A DNA stretch of 12,283 nt from Chloroflexota bacterium (GCA_024232355.1 JAAEPW010001244.1:1-12283), one strand, 5' to 3'; counted from the stretch's first letter, positions 1-8,194 are shown. A program made the numbers and translations. Notes: generated by a model from the sequence alone, not told the origin.

Positions 1-2
1 TA

Positions 3-1478
3 CTCACCGCCAGTGGAGACACTACCGCGAGGGTGTGGGACGCGGTCACAGGCGACCTATCGTTTATCCTCTCCGGCCATACAGGTACCGTGAATGCCGG
101 AATGTGGTCGCCGGATGGCTCACGCATCGTTACAGCCAGTTGGGATGGCACGGCCAAGGTGTGGGACGCGACCACGGGGACAGAGATTTTCACCTTCTCT
201 GAGCATACAGCGGACGTAGAAGCAGTAGCCTGGTCGCCGGATGGCTCGCGCATCGTGACCGCTAGTTCGGATGGTACGGCCAAGGTGTGGGATGCGACCA
301 CGGGCGAAGAGATCATCACCCTCCTTGGCCATACGGCGGCCGTCTATAGGGTAGACTGGTCGCCATCGGGCGATCGCATCGTCACGATCAGTGCGGACGG
401 CACGGCCAAGGTGTGGGAACTGGATCCATCCTACCTGACGATTACCGGCGGTCCAGGAGGTGGGTTGGCTGAGATAGTGGACGGGTTCGCCCAGGGTGAC
501 CTGCTCAACTGGGGGCAGCCTGAGGTGGCCTGGTCGCCCCAGGGTGACCAGGTCGCCCGCGGCTTTCTGGATGGCACGACGAGAGTGTGGGATGTGGCCA
601 CAGGTGAGGAGCTTTTCGTCCTATCGTATCCTGAAGCACCATCCATCGACGTTGCCTGGTCTCCATCTGGTGACCGCATCCTGACGACGTACGGGGATGC
701 CGGCATCAAGATGTGGGATGCAGCCTCAGGTGAGCCACTGTCCTCCTATTCGCAAGTGAGTGCGCGTCGCGCAGAATGGTCACCTGACGGTACGCGCATT
801 GCCGCTATCCCTTTCTTCGATAAATACGTCACGATACTGGACGCGGATACAGGTGAAACTCTACGGCTAATCACCTGCGACAAGGAGTGGGCATGGGCCG
901 TAGCGTGGTCGCCCGACGGAACAAAGATCGTGACCTCCGGCTCCTCCGGCAGCGCCAGGATATGGGATGCGGACACCGGTAAACTCATCTGGGACCTTTA
1001 CCCTGAGGTCCTGGGGATCATTGTGTCTGGTGTGGCATGGTCACCGGATGGCAAGTTCATCGCCACTTGTACTGGCTATGGCAGCGGGAGCGTGTGGGAT
1101 GCATCCGCGTCGTCACCGACGTACGGCGAGGAACTCGTGACCTTCTCTGGGCATACAGGTACAGCGTTCGTCTATTGGTCGCGTACAGGCGAGCGCATCC
1201 TCACAGCCAGTTGGGATGGCACGGTCAGGGTGTGGGATATTTCGACGGCGCTCGAGACAGGGGCAAAGACGGGCGCGGAGCTGCTCCGCTACCCTGGAAG
1301 CGGAGCAGCCTGGTCACCTGACGAGACGCGCATCGCCATCGCCAGCATGGACGGCTCGCTCAAAGTGTTGCCCACCTGGCAGACGACACAGGAGTTGATC
1401 GAGCGTGCCAAAGAGTGCTGCGTCGTCCGTGAGCTGACGACTGAGGAGCGCGAGCAGTTCGGGCTGCCGTCGCGGTAG
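3..1478 (+). CDS. WD40-repeat beta-propeller protein, 5' partial
   Basis: The reading frame is open from the left edge, with propeller sequence (SGDTTARVWD) already under way, so the true start lies outside the window. The GTG at 33 falls inside a blade and is not a start. About ten blades are visible, each marked by a W-S-P-D/S-G turn and most ending in a V-W-D type strand; blades 1-3 and 9 are closest to consensus, whereas blades 4-8 are divergent. After the last blade a short helical, charged tail ends in E-R-E-Q-F-G-L-P, a tail style I associate with Chloroflexota and cyanobacterial WD40 proteins. WD40 propellers are protein-interaction scaffolds, often the C-terminal sensor part of AAA/NACHT ATPases or kinases; whether such a domain lies upstream cannot be seen. 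No enzyme motif is visible here. The family call is firm; the role is unknown. Confidence 0.92.
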   Translation, partial: LTASGDTTARVWDAVTGDLSFILSGHTGTVNAGMWSPDGSRIVTASWDGTAKVWDATTGTEIFTFSEHTADVEAVAWSPDGSRIVTASSDGTAKVWDATTGEEIITLLGHTAAVYRVDWSPSGDRIVTISADGTAKVWELDPSYLTITGGPGGGLAEIVDGFAQGDLLNWGQPEVAWSPQGDQVARGFLDGTTRVWDVATGEELFVLSYPEAPSIDVAWSPSGDRILTTYGDAGIKMWDAASGEPLSSYSQVSARRAEWSPDGTRIAAIPFFDKYVTILDADTGETLRLITCDKEWAWAVAWSPDGTKIVTSGSSGSARIWDADTGKLIWDLYPEVLGIIVSGVAWSPDGKFIATCTGYGSGSVWDASASSPTYGEELVTFSGHTGTAFVYWSRTGERILTASWDGTVRVWDISTALETGAKTGAELLRYPGSGAAWSPDETRIAIASMDGSLKVLPTWQTTQELIERAKECCVVRELTTEEREQFGLPSR

Positions 1479-1534
1479 AGAACCACGGATAGTGGAAATA
1501 CCCGATGGTGGGTGCTGGTTGAGGTGGCGAATTG

Positions 1535-1543
1535 TGCTATACT
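1535..1543 (+). promoter_or_regulatory. Extended -10 promoter for the small Cys-rich gene
   Basis: TGCTATACT is an extended -10 element (TG-N-TATACT). It sits 27 bases before the ATG at 1571, giving a predicted 5' UTR of about 20 bases that contains a GAGGAG ribosome binding site (1558-1563). No good -35 hexamer is present at 16-18 bases, which is typical of extended -10 promoters. It would make the small gene independent of the WD40 gene. Confidence 0.45.
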
Positions 1544-1570
1544 GGCAGAAATCGCAAGAGGAGATATTGG

Positions 1571-1768
1571 ATGAGCGCCGATACCATCACGGACAAAGAC
1601 CGCGAGTTGGCTCAAAAGTGCATCGAGTGTGGCTTGTGCAAGCGAGCGAGGGTGAAACAAAAAGGGTTGGCCTACTGGGTTGTCAAAAACATTGAGGACG
1701 CCATTTGCCCGGCCTGCCAGGCGTATGCCAAGGTGTATGGGCGCAAAGCCCACGAACCGGTGCCGTAA
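1571..1768 (+). CDS. Small cysteine-rich (zinc-ribbon-like) protein, 65 aa
   Basis: The ATG at 1571 is chosen because GAGGAG lies seven bases upstream and because an extended -10 promoter at 1535-1543 would exclude the earlier in-frame starts. The product has a C-x-x-C-x-x-C cluster (CIECGLC, residues ~16-22), a basic stretch, then a C-P-A-C pair (~44-47) followed by an A-Y-A-K-V-Y-G-R-K tail. Two cysteine pairs about 22 residues apart fit a structural zinc site; the first cluster alone could suggest an iron-sulfur site, but the family pattern is not a classical ferredoxin. No signal peptide or membrane segment is seen. Function is not recognised. It lies downstream of the WD40 gene on the same strand and ends seven bases before a long hairpin. 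Being short with a convincing promoter and ribosome site, it is probably real. Confidence 0.75.
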   Translation: MSADTITDKDRELAQKCIECGLCKRARVKQKGLAYWVVKNIEDAICPACQAYAKVYGRKAHEPVP

Positions 1769-1774
1769 CAGATT

Positions 1775-1859
1775 GTTCTCCAGAGGAGTGGAGCACTCCC
1801 AGTGCGGAACGGGTGTGCAAAGCTGTTCGCACAGGGGTGTGCTCATTCCTCTGGAGAAC
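1775..1859. terminator. Long near-perfect hairpin between convergent genes
   Basis: The left arm starts GTTCTCCAGAGGA (1775) and the right arm ends TCCTCTGGAGAAC (1859). The stem continues inward through AGCAC/GTGCT, CCC/GGG and GTGCG/CGCAC to a loop of roughly 14 bases (1811-1824), with only a few bulges and mismatches. It begins six bases after the stop of the plus-strand gene and ends nine bases before the stop of the minus-strand permease, which fits a shared bidirectional terminator. Neither side is followed by a clear U-tract, so a small palindromic repeat element inserted between the genes is the alternative. Confidence 0.55.
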
Positions 1860-1868
1860 GTTGTTAAA

Positions 1869-4250
1869 TCATTCGTATGCCAACGATTCGCGCACGCTGA
1901 TCTTTGTCGCGCGCAGCGCTGGCAATAGGCTTGCCAGTGTCGAGAGTACGACGACGATGACCAGCCAGAGCCCCATCCCATTTATCGAGTAGACGAATTC
2001 GAATGGCAGATCGAACAGCGTTTGCCCGATCATGTTGCTAAAGGCGTAGGCCCCTGGGTAGCTCAATGGCACGACGAGCAGCCAACTCAAAAGGCCCAGC
2101 AACACTCCCTCGACTACAAAGATCGTTGCCACCGTAGGCGACGTCGCGCCGGTGGCCCGCATCACGCCGATCTCTCGCCGCCGTTCGATCACATTGATCG
2201 ACATGGTGCCCATCAATCCAAAACCGCCCACCAGGGCCGCCAGGCCCGCCATAGAGAGCAGCAGATACAACAGGATGTCAAATCCGCCCCGGTAATTTGC
2301 TCTCAAGTCGTTGGCGCTCATGCTATAGTCGACTTCTAGGTTGTTCGCCTTGTAGACGTTGTTCATCTCTTGTGCCAACTGCTCCTGCGACTCGGTGTCA
2401 TGCTGGGTGGATATGATCCGTATGTTGTTCCCGTAATTGGCCCGACCGGCGCTTTGGGTCAGCGTGGCAAAAGGGACGAGGCTCTGAGAATCGTCGCCCA
2501 CGTTGTGCACCAGGCCCACCACTTTCCAGACGGTCTCTCTGTCCTGAATGTCGCACCGAATCTCGTCGCTGATCTGGATACCCTCCTCCACGGCGATCTT
2601 GTGACTGAGCACGATGGCGTACGTATCGCCGGGAAGCAGCATCCGGCCACTGACGATGCGCGGGTGCATGATCTCTGTTTCCGGGGGAACCCCGCGCAGG
2701 CCGATCTGTCGCTCCCCGCCGCCTTCCAATTTTATCATTGTGCCATAATAGCGCCACACTTCGGCCTTGACCACGCTGGGCACACTCTCGGATACCTCGA
2801 TCAGACGCTGCGCGCGATACGAGCGGTCGAGCCAGGTCGACACGTCATAGCCGTACTGGTGGAGCAGGGAGTCGAGGGTGTTGTTCAGAGACGCCTCGGC
2901 GCTGACTACCATCATGAACGTCGTGCCGCCCAGTACCAACGTCAACATTGTCAAAACGACCCGCGCCTTGCGCCGAAACGTGTTGCGCAGGCTGAGCGCC
3001 ATAGGTCTCGGCAAGCGGCGTATCTTTCCCATAATGCGGTCGAGCCAGCCGCGACCAAACCCGCCGCCCAAGCCGTAGGTACTGATCGCCCGGTGTGCCG
3101 TGATACGCGCCCCACCGAGCACGGGCACCAACGATGCCAACAGAGGCACCACCAGCGCGATTACAACCTGCATTCCCATCACCCATCCTATCACTCGCAA
3201 AGGCCCTATGTCGATGTTGACGATTTCGAGCACCCAGCGGGCCAGCCAATGTGCGCCGAGCGCCCCCGCCGGAATCGCTATCAGTAGAGCCAGCCCGCCA
3301 TAGATCAACGCCGTCGTCAGGTAGACGCGCACCACGCGGCTCACCGTCGCGCCGACGACTTTCATCACGCCGATCTGCCACATTTGCTGCGAGACGATGG
3401 CGTTCATCGTGTTGACGATCAGAAAACCGCTCAGCCCCACCGCCAGTACCCCCAACACAAGCAAGATCATGATCGCGGTATCCATATCATCCTGGAACCA
3501 GTGCTCGTTGGGGTCTCTGAGCCAGCTTCCATAAACGTTGACGGACATTCCCACCCGTTCGATCCGCTCTGCAAGCCGATCGATGACCTTTTGGGCGTCC
3601 TCCTTGCCGCTGTACGAAGCCAGGCGGACGTCAATCCGGTTAAAGTCGTCATCCGTCAACCACGTGGCGGTTTCGGGCGTGGAAAAAAAGACCAGATCGT
3701 CACCAAACTGAGGCGGAGCGGAAAAGGAATCGCGGATGATGCCTACGATCTTTAAACGTTGTTCACGCCGCCCAAACTGAACGACGACGGTCGAGCCGAC
3801 GGAAATGTTCAAGTGTCGTGCGGTCTGGCGTTCCACAACGAGCGTACGATCTGTGGGCCACTGGCCTTCCCACAAGTCGACCCGGCCCATGCGCTGCGCG
3901 TCATAGTCGGCGCGGGCGTACAGCCTGGCGTTTCGCCATTCGGCCGAGTTCGCGTTATCGTCTTCCAATTTCCAACGAATATAAGTGTCTACCTGACGTT
4001 CCACTTGAGCGATTTCAGGTTCGCGTAAGACGATGTCTTCTACGGCCTGGTCGAACGGCCATCCCCAAAACGTCATGTGGATAGGGATCCAAGCTTGGTT
4101 GTTCTCTTGTAAATAGTCGTTCATCATGCCGTACGCGCCAAAGATGGCGCCCATCGCAAAGACGCCTACGGCGATAGAAAGCACGACCAAAAGGGTGCGC
4201 GCTTTGTTGTGCGCCATATCGCGCCAGATTTTATACCATATTACTCGCAT
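1869..4250 (-). CDS. FtsX/MacB-type ABC transporter permease, 793 aa (downstream paralogue)
   Basis: Two-module permease of the FtsX-like family. An N-terminal membrane helix (~20-42) follows a basic W-R-D-M-A-H-N-K-A-R start and precedes a large extracytoplasmic domain (~45-255). Three helices follow (~260-385) with the conserved I-V-N-T-M-N-A and I-G-V-M-K-V-V-G-A-T segment. A fifth helix (~430-450) leads to a second periplasmic domain and three C-terminal helices (~660-785) with I-G-V-M-R-A-T-G-A-T-S-P-T. Such proteins couple a cytoplasmic ATPase to lipoprotein or lipid movement or to efflux at the outer face; no ATPase gene is in the window. It is clearly paralogous to the gene at 4411-6789 and ends in the same L-A-Y-E. 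The ATG at 4250 has only a weak AAGG upstream. The 160-base gap to the upstream gene has no convincing promoter, so read-through is likely. Confidence 0.95.
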   Translation of the reverse strand: MRVIWYKIWRDMAHNKARTLLVVLSIAVGVFAMGAIFGAYGMMNDYLQENNQAWIPIHMTFWGWPFDQAVEDIVLREPEIAQVERQVDTYIRWKLEDDNANSAEWRNARLYARADYDAQRMGRVDLWEGQWPTDRTLVVERQTARHLNISVGSTVVVQFGRREQRLKIVGIIRDSFSAPPQFGDDLVFFSTPETATWLTDDDFNRIDVRLASYSGKEDAQKVIDRLAERIERVGMSVNVYGSWLRDPNEHWFQDDMDTAIMILLVLGVLAVGLSGFLIVNTMNAIVSQQMWQIGVMKVVGATVSRVVRVYLTTALIYGGLALLIAIPAGALGAHWLARWVLEIVNIDIGPLRVIGWVMGMQVVIALVVPLLASLVPVLGGARITAHRAISTYGLGGGFGRGWLDRIMGKIRRLPRPMALSLRNTFRRKARVVLTMLTLVLGGTTFMMVVSAEASLNNTLDSLLHQYGYDVSTWLDRSYRAQRLIEVSESVPSVVKAEVWRYYGTMIKLEGGGERQIGLRGVPPETEIMHPRIVSGRMLLPGDTYAIVLSHKIAVEEGIQISDEIRCDIQDRETVWKVVGLVHNVGDDSQSLVPFATLTQSAGRANYGNNIRIISTQHDTESQEQLAQEMNNVYKANNLEVDYSMSANDLRANYRGGFDILLYLLLSMAGLAALVGGFGLMGTMSINVIERRREIGVMRATGATSPTVATIFVVEGVLLGLLSWLLVVPLSYPGAYAFSNMIGQTLFDLPFEFVYSINGMGLWLVIVVVLSTLASLLPALRATKISVRESLAYE

Positions 4251-4410
4251 AATTCACAGCCTTATTCATACTCTCTGTTTGGGAGTGCTGTACGGGTATT
4301 ACATACCATGATACTTGGTACAGACTCCACCGGTTCACTAAAGCGTTCTTCATCTAATGGATGTGTGAGAACCACTTGCACTATTTTGACCTTGATCCAC
4401 GCCATTTGTT

Positions 4411-6789
4411 TCACTCGTACGCCAGCGCCTCCCGTATGCTCACTCGCGTGGCTCGGAGCGCGGGCCACAGGCTCGCCAGCGTCGAGAGCACGGCCACGAT
4501 GCCCAACCACAAGAACACGCCGTCGGTCGAATAGCTGAATTCGAGCGGTACCAGCAGCAGCGTGTCACCGACGGCGTTGGCAAAGGCCATTGCGCTGGGA
4601 TAACTGAGGGGCACTGCCAGGAGCCAGCTCAACAGTCCCACCAAAACCCCCTCGCCCACAAAGATACCAGAGATGGTGGGCGACGTCGCGCCGGTGGCCC
4701 GCATCACGCCGATCTCCCGCGCTCGCTCGATCACGTTGATCGACATAGTGCTGGCCAACCCGATGCTGCCCACGACGGCTGCCAGACCGGCCATCGCCAA
4801 CATCAAATTGATCGCGACCTGAAATTGCGACAGGTTTCTGTCGATGACCTCCTCGGCTCCCTCGACCGTGACATCTTTGATTCGATTGGCAGTGTACGCA
4901 TCGTTTAGATCATTGCCTACTCGCTGCTGAGTTTCGAAATCGTGTGCTTTCGTCGTTACGATCACGACGTTGCTCTTACCGACGGTGCCGGCCTCCCGCG
5001 CCAATGCGTCAAAGGGCACAAAGTTTTGCCGTTGCCCGTTGTTAATGTTGAGTACCACCCCGACTACCGTCCAGTTCGATTCTCGCCCGCCAATGGCCAG
5101 TTCGACCTCGTCGCCGACCTGGATGTCCTCCTCGTCGGCGATCTTGCTGTTGAGCAGAATCGCGTGCCCGTCTCCGGGCAATAGCTCTCGTCCCTTGATA
5201 ATGCGCGGGCTGAACATCTCCGAGTCTGACGGTACGCCCCACAGATACGCCTCCCGCACCGCGTCATCCGGCAGCGACAACGACGCCCACTGGCCGCTCC
5301 ACGCCTCAGCGCGTTCCACGCCATCCACCTCTTGGGCGATCTCGATCAGCCGCCCGGCCCGGTACGGGCGATAAAAGGTCGACATCACGTCGTGGCCGAA
5401 ATCCTCCATCACACTCCGGAGGGTGTGCGTCATCGAACCGGCCACGCTCACCACTACGATGAACATGGCACCGCCGAGCACTAGTGTGACCAGCGTCAGA
5501 GCAATGCGCGCCTTGCGCCGGAAGGTATTGCGCAAGCTGAGGGTGAACGGTCGCGGCAGGCGGCGGATGCGGCCGATCAAGCCATCGAGCCAACCTTGGC
5601 CGAATTTCCCGCCCATACCGCGCGTGTCCATAGCCTGGCGTACCGTCGCTCGCGCGCCGCCGATCACCGGTATCAGCGCGGCCACCAGTGGCACGGCTAA
5701 CCCCACGATGATCTGCATCACCAGTGCTGCTGGAACGATACGGAAGCCATTAAGAGGTGCGTTAAAGAGATCGAGCATCCACTCTGCCAGCATGTAGGCG
5801 GCCGCCAATCCCGACGGCACGCCCAGCAGCAGGGCCAGCGTGCCGTAGACCAACGCCGTCATCAGGTAGATGCGGGCCACGCGCCAGAACGTCGCACCGA
5901 AAACCTTCATCACGCCCACCTGCCACACCTGCTGCACGATGATGGCGTTCATTGTGTTGACGATCAAGAATCCGCTCAGCGTCAGCGACACCACGCCGCT
6001 CACCCCCATGATGAACATTGTCGTGTCGATCTGCTCCTGCGCCCAATGTACCTCTGGGTCGGTGATGTAATAGCCCTCGTCTGTCCTCACCAACCCCATC
6101 CGGTCCAGCCGCCGCCCGATTCTCTGCGCGATGTCCCGGATCTTTTCCAGATCGAACGATTCCAGCCGGATGGACAGCTTGTTAAAATCCTCCGGCTGCC
6201 CCGTTATCCAGGCCCACGTCTCTGGCGTGACGAAAAAGGTCGCTCGGTCGCCAAACTGTGGGGGGAGGATGATCTGTCCCTGGATCACGCCTCCCACCGG
6301 GAGCGTCCGCACTCGCGCGCCGTTGTCGATCTCAATGTCCATACCGGGAGTGATGCCGTAATAGTTCCAGGACAGCCGCTCCACGGCCAGTTGGCGTTCG
6401 GCGGGCCACTCTCCCTCCAGCAGGCTGATCCGACTGATGCGGTGCGTTTCATAGTTGGCGCGGGCGACCAGATCTCCCTCGCGCCACTCGGTCTCTCCCT
6501 GAAAGCGCCAACGAAACCCGCCCTCCATAGCGCCTTCGGCATAGACAACCTCGGGGTCCCGCAGAACGGCGTCGACCACGTCTTGATCGAATGGCGTCCG
6601 CATCCAGTACCGGATGTGTGCCATCGTTGCTGCCTTGTGTGTCTCGGTCAGATGGCTTTTAGCCATATTGGACGTGCCAAACACCATCCCGATCGAGTAA
6701 ACGCCCACCGCAGTGGCGAGCACTACCAGAAATGTGCGCGCTTTGTTCCGCGCCAGATCGCGCCAGATTTTACGCCAGGTTACACCCAT
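4411..6789 (-). CDS. FtsX/MacB-type ABC transporter permease, 792 aa (upstream paralogue)
   Basis: Same architecture as its neighbour. Predicted helices are near residues 20-38, 256-280, 303-334, 352-377, 429-450, 656-682, 704-736 and 756-778, with two large extracytoplasmic domains (~40-250 and ~455-650). The family signatures V-G-V-M-K-V-F-G-A-T (~291-300) and I-G-V-M-R-A-T-G-A-T (~693-702) follow the helix of each FtsX module. The start is well supported: AGGAGGG lies seven bases before the ATG at 6789. The acyltransferase gene ends 11 bases upstream on the same strand, so the two are almost certainly co-transcribed. The partner ATPase would have to be encoded elsewhere. Substrate cannot be deduced; lipoprotein release, lipid or glycolipid export, or peptide efflux are all compatible with the family. 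Confidence 0.95.
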   Translation of the reverse strand: MGVTWRKIWRDLARNKARTFLVVLATAVGVYSIGMVFGTSNMAKSHLTETHKAATMAHIRYWMRTPFDQDVVDAVLRDPEVVYAEGAMEGGFRWRFQGETEWREGDLVARANYETHRISRISLLEGEWPAERQLAVERLSWNYYGITPGMDIEIDNGARVRTLPVGGVIQGQIILPPQFGDRATFFVTPETWAWITGQPEDFNKLSIRLESFDLEKIRDIAQRIGRRLDRMGLVRTDEGYYITDPEVHWAQEQIDTTMFIMGVSGVVSLTLSGFLIVNTMNAIIVQQVWQVGVMKVFGATFWRVARIYLMTALVYGTLALLLGVPSGLAAAYMLAEWMLDLFNAPLNGFRIVPAALVMQIIVGLAVPLVAALIPVIGGARATVRQAMDTRGMGGKFGQGWLDGLIGRIRRLPRPFTLSLRNTFRRKARIALTLVTLVLGGAMFIVVVSVAGSMTHTLRSVMEDFGHDVMSTFYRPYRAGRLIEIAQEVDGVERAEAWSGQWASLSLPDDAVREAYLWGVPSDSEMFSPRIIKGRELLPGDGHAILLNSKIADEEDIQVGDEVELAIGGRESNWTVVGVVLNINNGQRQNFVPFDALAREAGTVGKSNVVIVTTKAHDFETQQRVGNDLNDAYTANRIKDVTVEGAEEVIDRNLSQFQVAINLMLAMAGLAAVVGSIGLASTMSINVIERAREIGVMRATGATSPTISGIFVGEGVLVGLLSWLLAVPLSYPSAMAFANAVGDTLLLVPLEFSYSTDGVFLWLGIVAVLSTLASLWPALRATRVSIREALAYE

Positions 6790-6800
6790 GATACACCCTC

Positions 6801-8000
6801 CTATCGTGATATGTGAGACGTGATGCGTGTTGCGTGTTTTTCCTCGTCTACTTGTCTACTTGTTTCCTTGCTTCTCACTTTCATCCCAAAGAGAAAGCGC
6901 GTCACGTTGGTCAGTTTTACTACCTCGCACAGCAGGAACGTCGCCGCCGTCGCCGCAACGACGATGATCGTGAACTGGGTCAGTATGCCGATGTTCCACT
7001 GAAGCACATAAAAGCCGATGACCACGATCACTGTTTGATGGAGGATGTAGAATGGATACGCGATCTGGCTGGCGTGCTTGAGCACTCGGTTGCCAAAATT
7101 CAGATATTTGCGTCCAAAGCCCAAGATAGCGATCAACAGAGGCCACGTGACGAATCCGTCGTAGCAGGCTCCCAAAGCCATGCGCAACCAGACTGGCAGC
7201 CCTGTGCTTGAAGCCAGAATCCCCATAACGACTCCGAACAGGCCCAGCCCCAGGATCAACGCAAAGGTCTTGTACTTTTCCAACGCTTTCCCAAAACGCT
7301 CGTCGGTCATCAAAACGTAACCATAGATGAACAGGACGAGATCGTACACGATATTTTTCCCGCCAACGTCGGGGAATCCACCGGCTACGATGAGAAAAAA
7401 TGCGGGCAGAATAAAAAACGCGCCGGGTCTGGTGAGCGAGTTTGCCAGCCGGGCGATCAAGCGTTGCCCTGTTTCGCGCCTCAGGTAGAGGAACAGTGGC
7501 AGAGCCATCAGAGAGATCATGAACAGGAAGAGAATGAACCACAGGTGACCGGGCGTAAACCCGCCCATATAGCCGGTCGGGTCACCGGTGGGGCCGATTT
7601 GGAAGAATTGAGGGTAGTATTTCAAGAATGAACCGTCAAAGAATCCGTACGTCCGTGCACCCAGGTATGCTTGGGGTGAGACGATCACCAGAACGCCAAA
7701 GATCAGAGGGATGATCAGCCGCGTGAATCGCTCTTTTACGTATTGTCCCCCGCTGCGGAAATGGAGTGCGAACCAGGTAGAGGCTCCTGCCAGGAGGAAA
7801 AAGAGCGGCATGTGCCAGGGATTGACAAAGCCGACAAAGATGTAGGTCAGGGCTGCACTTGCCTGTTGGCTCTTGGCGTAAAAGAGTTCCCAGATATCAA
7901 AGATACGGGCTGTGTGGTAGGGTATCAGCAGCAATACTGCCAGCACCCGCAACCAGTCGATGTCGTAGCGCCTTTCGGGTTTGTTTGTTTTGATTTCCAT
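6801..8000 (-). CDS. Acyltransferase-3 family integral membrane protein, 399 aa
   Basis: Multi-pass membrane protein of the acyltransferase-3 / OpgC-like family, whose members transfer acyl or succinyl groups to extracytoplasmic glycans or lipids. Diagnostic segments are Y-D-I-D-W-L-R-V-L-A (~12-21), the catalytic-type histidine in Y-H-T-A-R (H29), H-M-P-L-F-F-L-L-A-G (~63-72), H-L-W-F-I (~152-156) and I-A-Y-P-F-Y-I-L-H-Q (~313-322). Around ten hydrophobic helices are evident. The ATG at 8000 has AAGGAG nine bases upstream; an in-frame start at 8084 would add 28 residues lacking family similarity and was not used. The gene leads an apparent operon with the two permeases, suggesting it modifies the transported substrate (inference). 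After about residue 374 the tail is built from simple 8-base and 7-base tandem repeats and is probably not part of the ancestral protein. Confidence 0.93.
   Translation of the reverse strand: MEIKTNKPERRYDIDWLRVLAVLLLIPYHTARIFDIWELFYAKSQQASAALTYIFVGFVNPWHMPLFFLLAGASTWFALHFRSGGQYVKERFTRLIIPLIFGVLVIVSPQAYLGARTYGFFDGSFLKYYPQFFQIGPTGDPTGYMGGFTPGHLWFILFLFMISLMALPLFLYLRRETGQRLIARLANSLTRPGAFFILPAFFLIVAGGFPDVGGKNIVYDLVLFIYGYVLMTDERFGKALEKYKTFALILGLGLFGVVMGILASSTGLPVWLRMALGACYDGFVTWPLLIAILGFGRKYLNFGNRVLKHASQIAYPFYILHQTVIVVIGFYVLQWNIGILTQFTIIVVAATAATFLLCEVVKLTNVTRFLFGMKVRSKETSRQVDEEKHATRITSHISR
6802..6836. repeat. Heptanucleotide tandem repeat (NNNNGTG, 5 units)
   Basis: Five consecutive seven-base units read TATCGTG, ATATGTG, AGACGTG, ATGCGTG, TTGCGTG on the plus strand. 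On the minus strand they encode the last 11 residues of the acyltransferase (HATRITSHISR) and most of its stop codon. The units are degenerate but exactly in seven-base register, similar in style to the short tandemly repeated repetitive heptamers described in cyanobacteria. Confidence 0.6.
6846..6877. repeat. Octanucleotide tandem repeat (GTCTACTT-like, 4 units)
   Basis: Units GTCTACTT, GTCTACTT, GTTTCCTT and GCTTCTCA follow each other; the first two are identical. On the minus strand they encode acyltransferase residues ~375-385 (around KETSRQVD). Together with the adjacent heptamers this makes the whole C-terminal tail repeat-derived. Confidence 0.45.
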
Positions 8001-8163
8001 ATATTTTTCTCCTTGGAGGTGACAAGAATTGGAGTAGAACGGGTTTTGTTCAGGCCACTGGCTCTTTGTGCGAGCCTTAAACACGATACCATACTCCCGA
8101 TTGTGCTGCCTATCCGTTGGCTAACAGACAGCTATCAGTGGATTTGATCGCTTGACCGCAGTT

Positions 8164-8185
8164 GCACGGCGCTGAACCGCCGTGC
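8164..8185. repeat. GC-rich stem-loop (GCACGGCG palindrome)
   Basis: GCACGGCG and CGCCGTGC form a perfect eight-base stem around the six-base loop CTGAAC. It is one of three hairpins in this intergenic gap and resembles dispersed palindromic intergenic repeats. There is no U-tract in either orientation immediately after the stem. Confidence 0.5.
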
Positions 8186-8194
8186 TAAAAGCAG

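Noticed and set aside
1289..1981. A 230-codon open frame on the minus strand
   Set aside because: It runs antisense to the WD40 tail and the small cysteine gene and overlaps the permease end; its composition is that of a shadow frame.
2370..3287. A 305-codon open frame on the plus strand
   Set aside because: It is wholly antisense to the well-supported permease, is rich in His, Gln and Pro as expected of a shadow frame, and shows no domain or ribosome site.
4262..4405. A 47-codon minus-strand ORF (MAWIKVKIVQVV...) in the gap between the permeases
   Set aside because: It starts just past the permease stop, but the only GGAGG is about 20 bases upstream and no family is recognised. It could be a small gene, but support is too thin.
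8000..8084. Upstream in-frame start adding 28 residues to the acyltransferase
   Set aside because: The extension lacks family similarity, whereas the ATG at 8000 has AAGGAG at a suitable distance and places the Y-D-I-D-W-L-R motif near the N-terminus as usual.
8001..8163. A promoter for the acyltransferase operon
   Set aside because: Several TATnnT-like hexamers occur on the minus strand (for example TATGGT), but none has an acceptable -35 at 16-18 bases.
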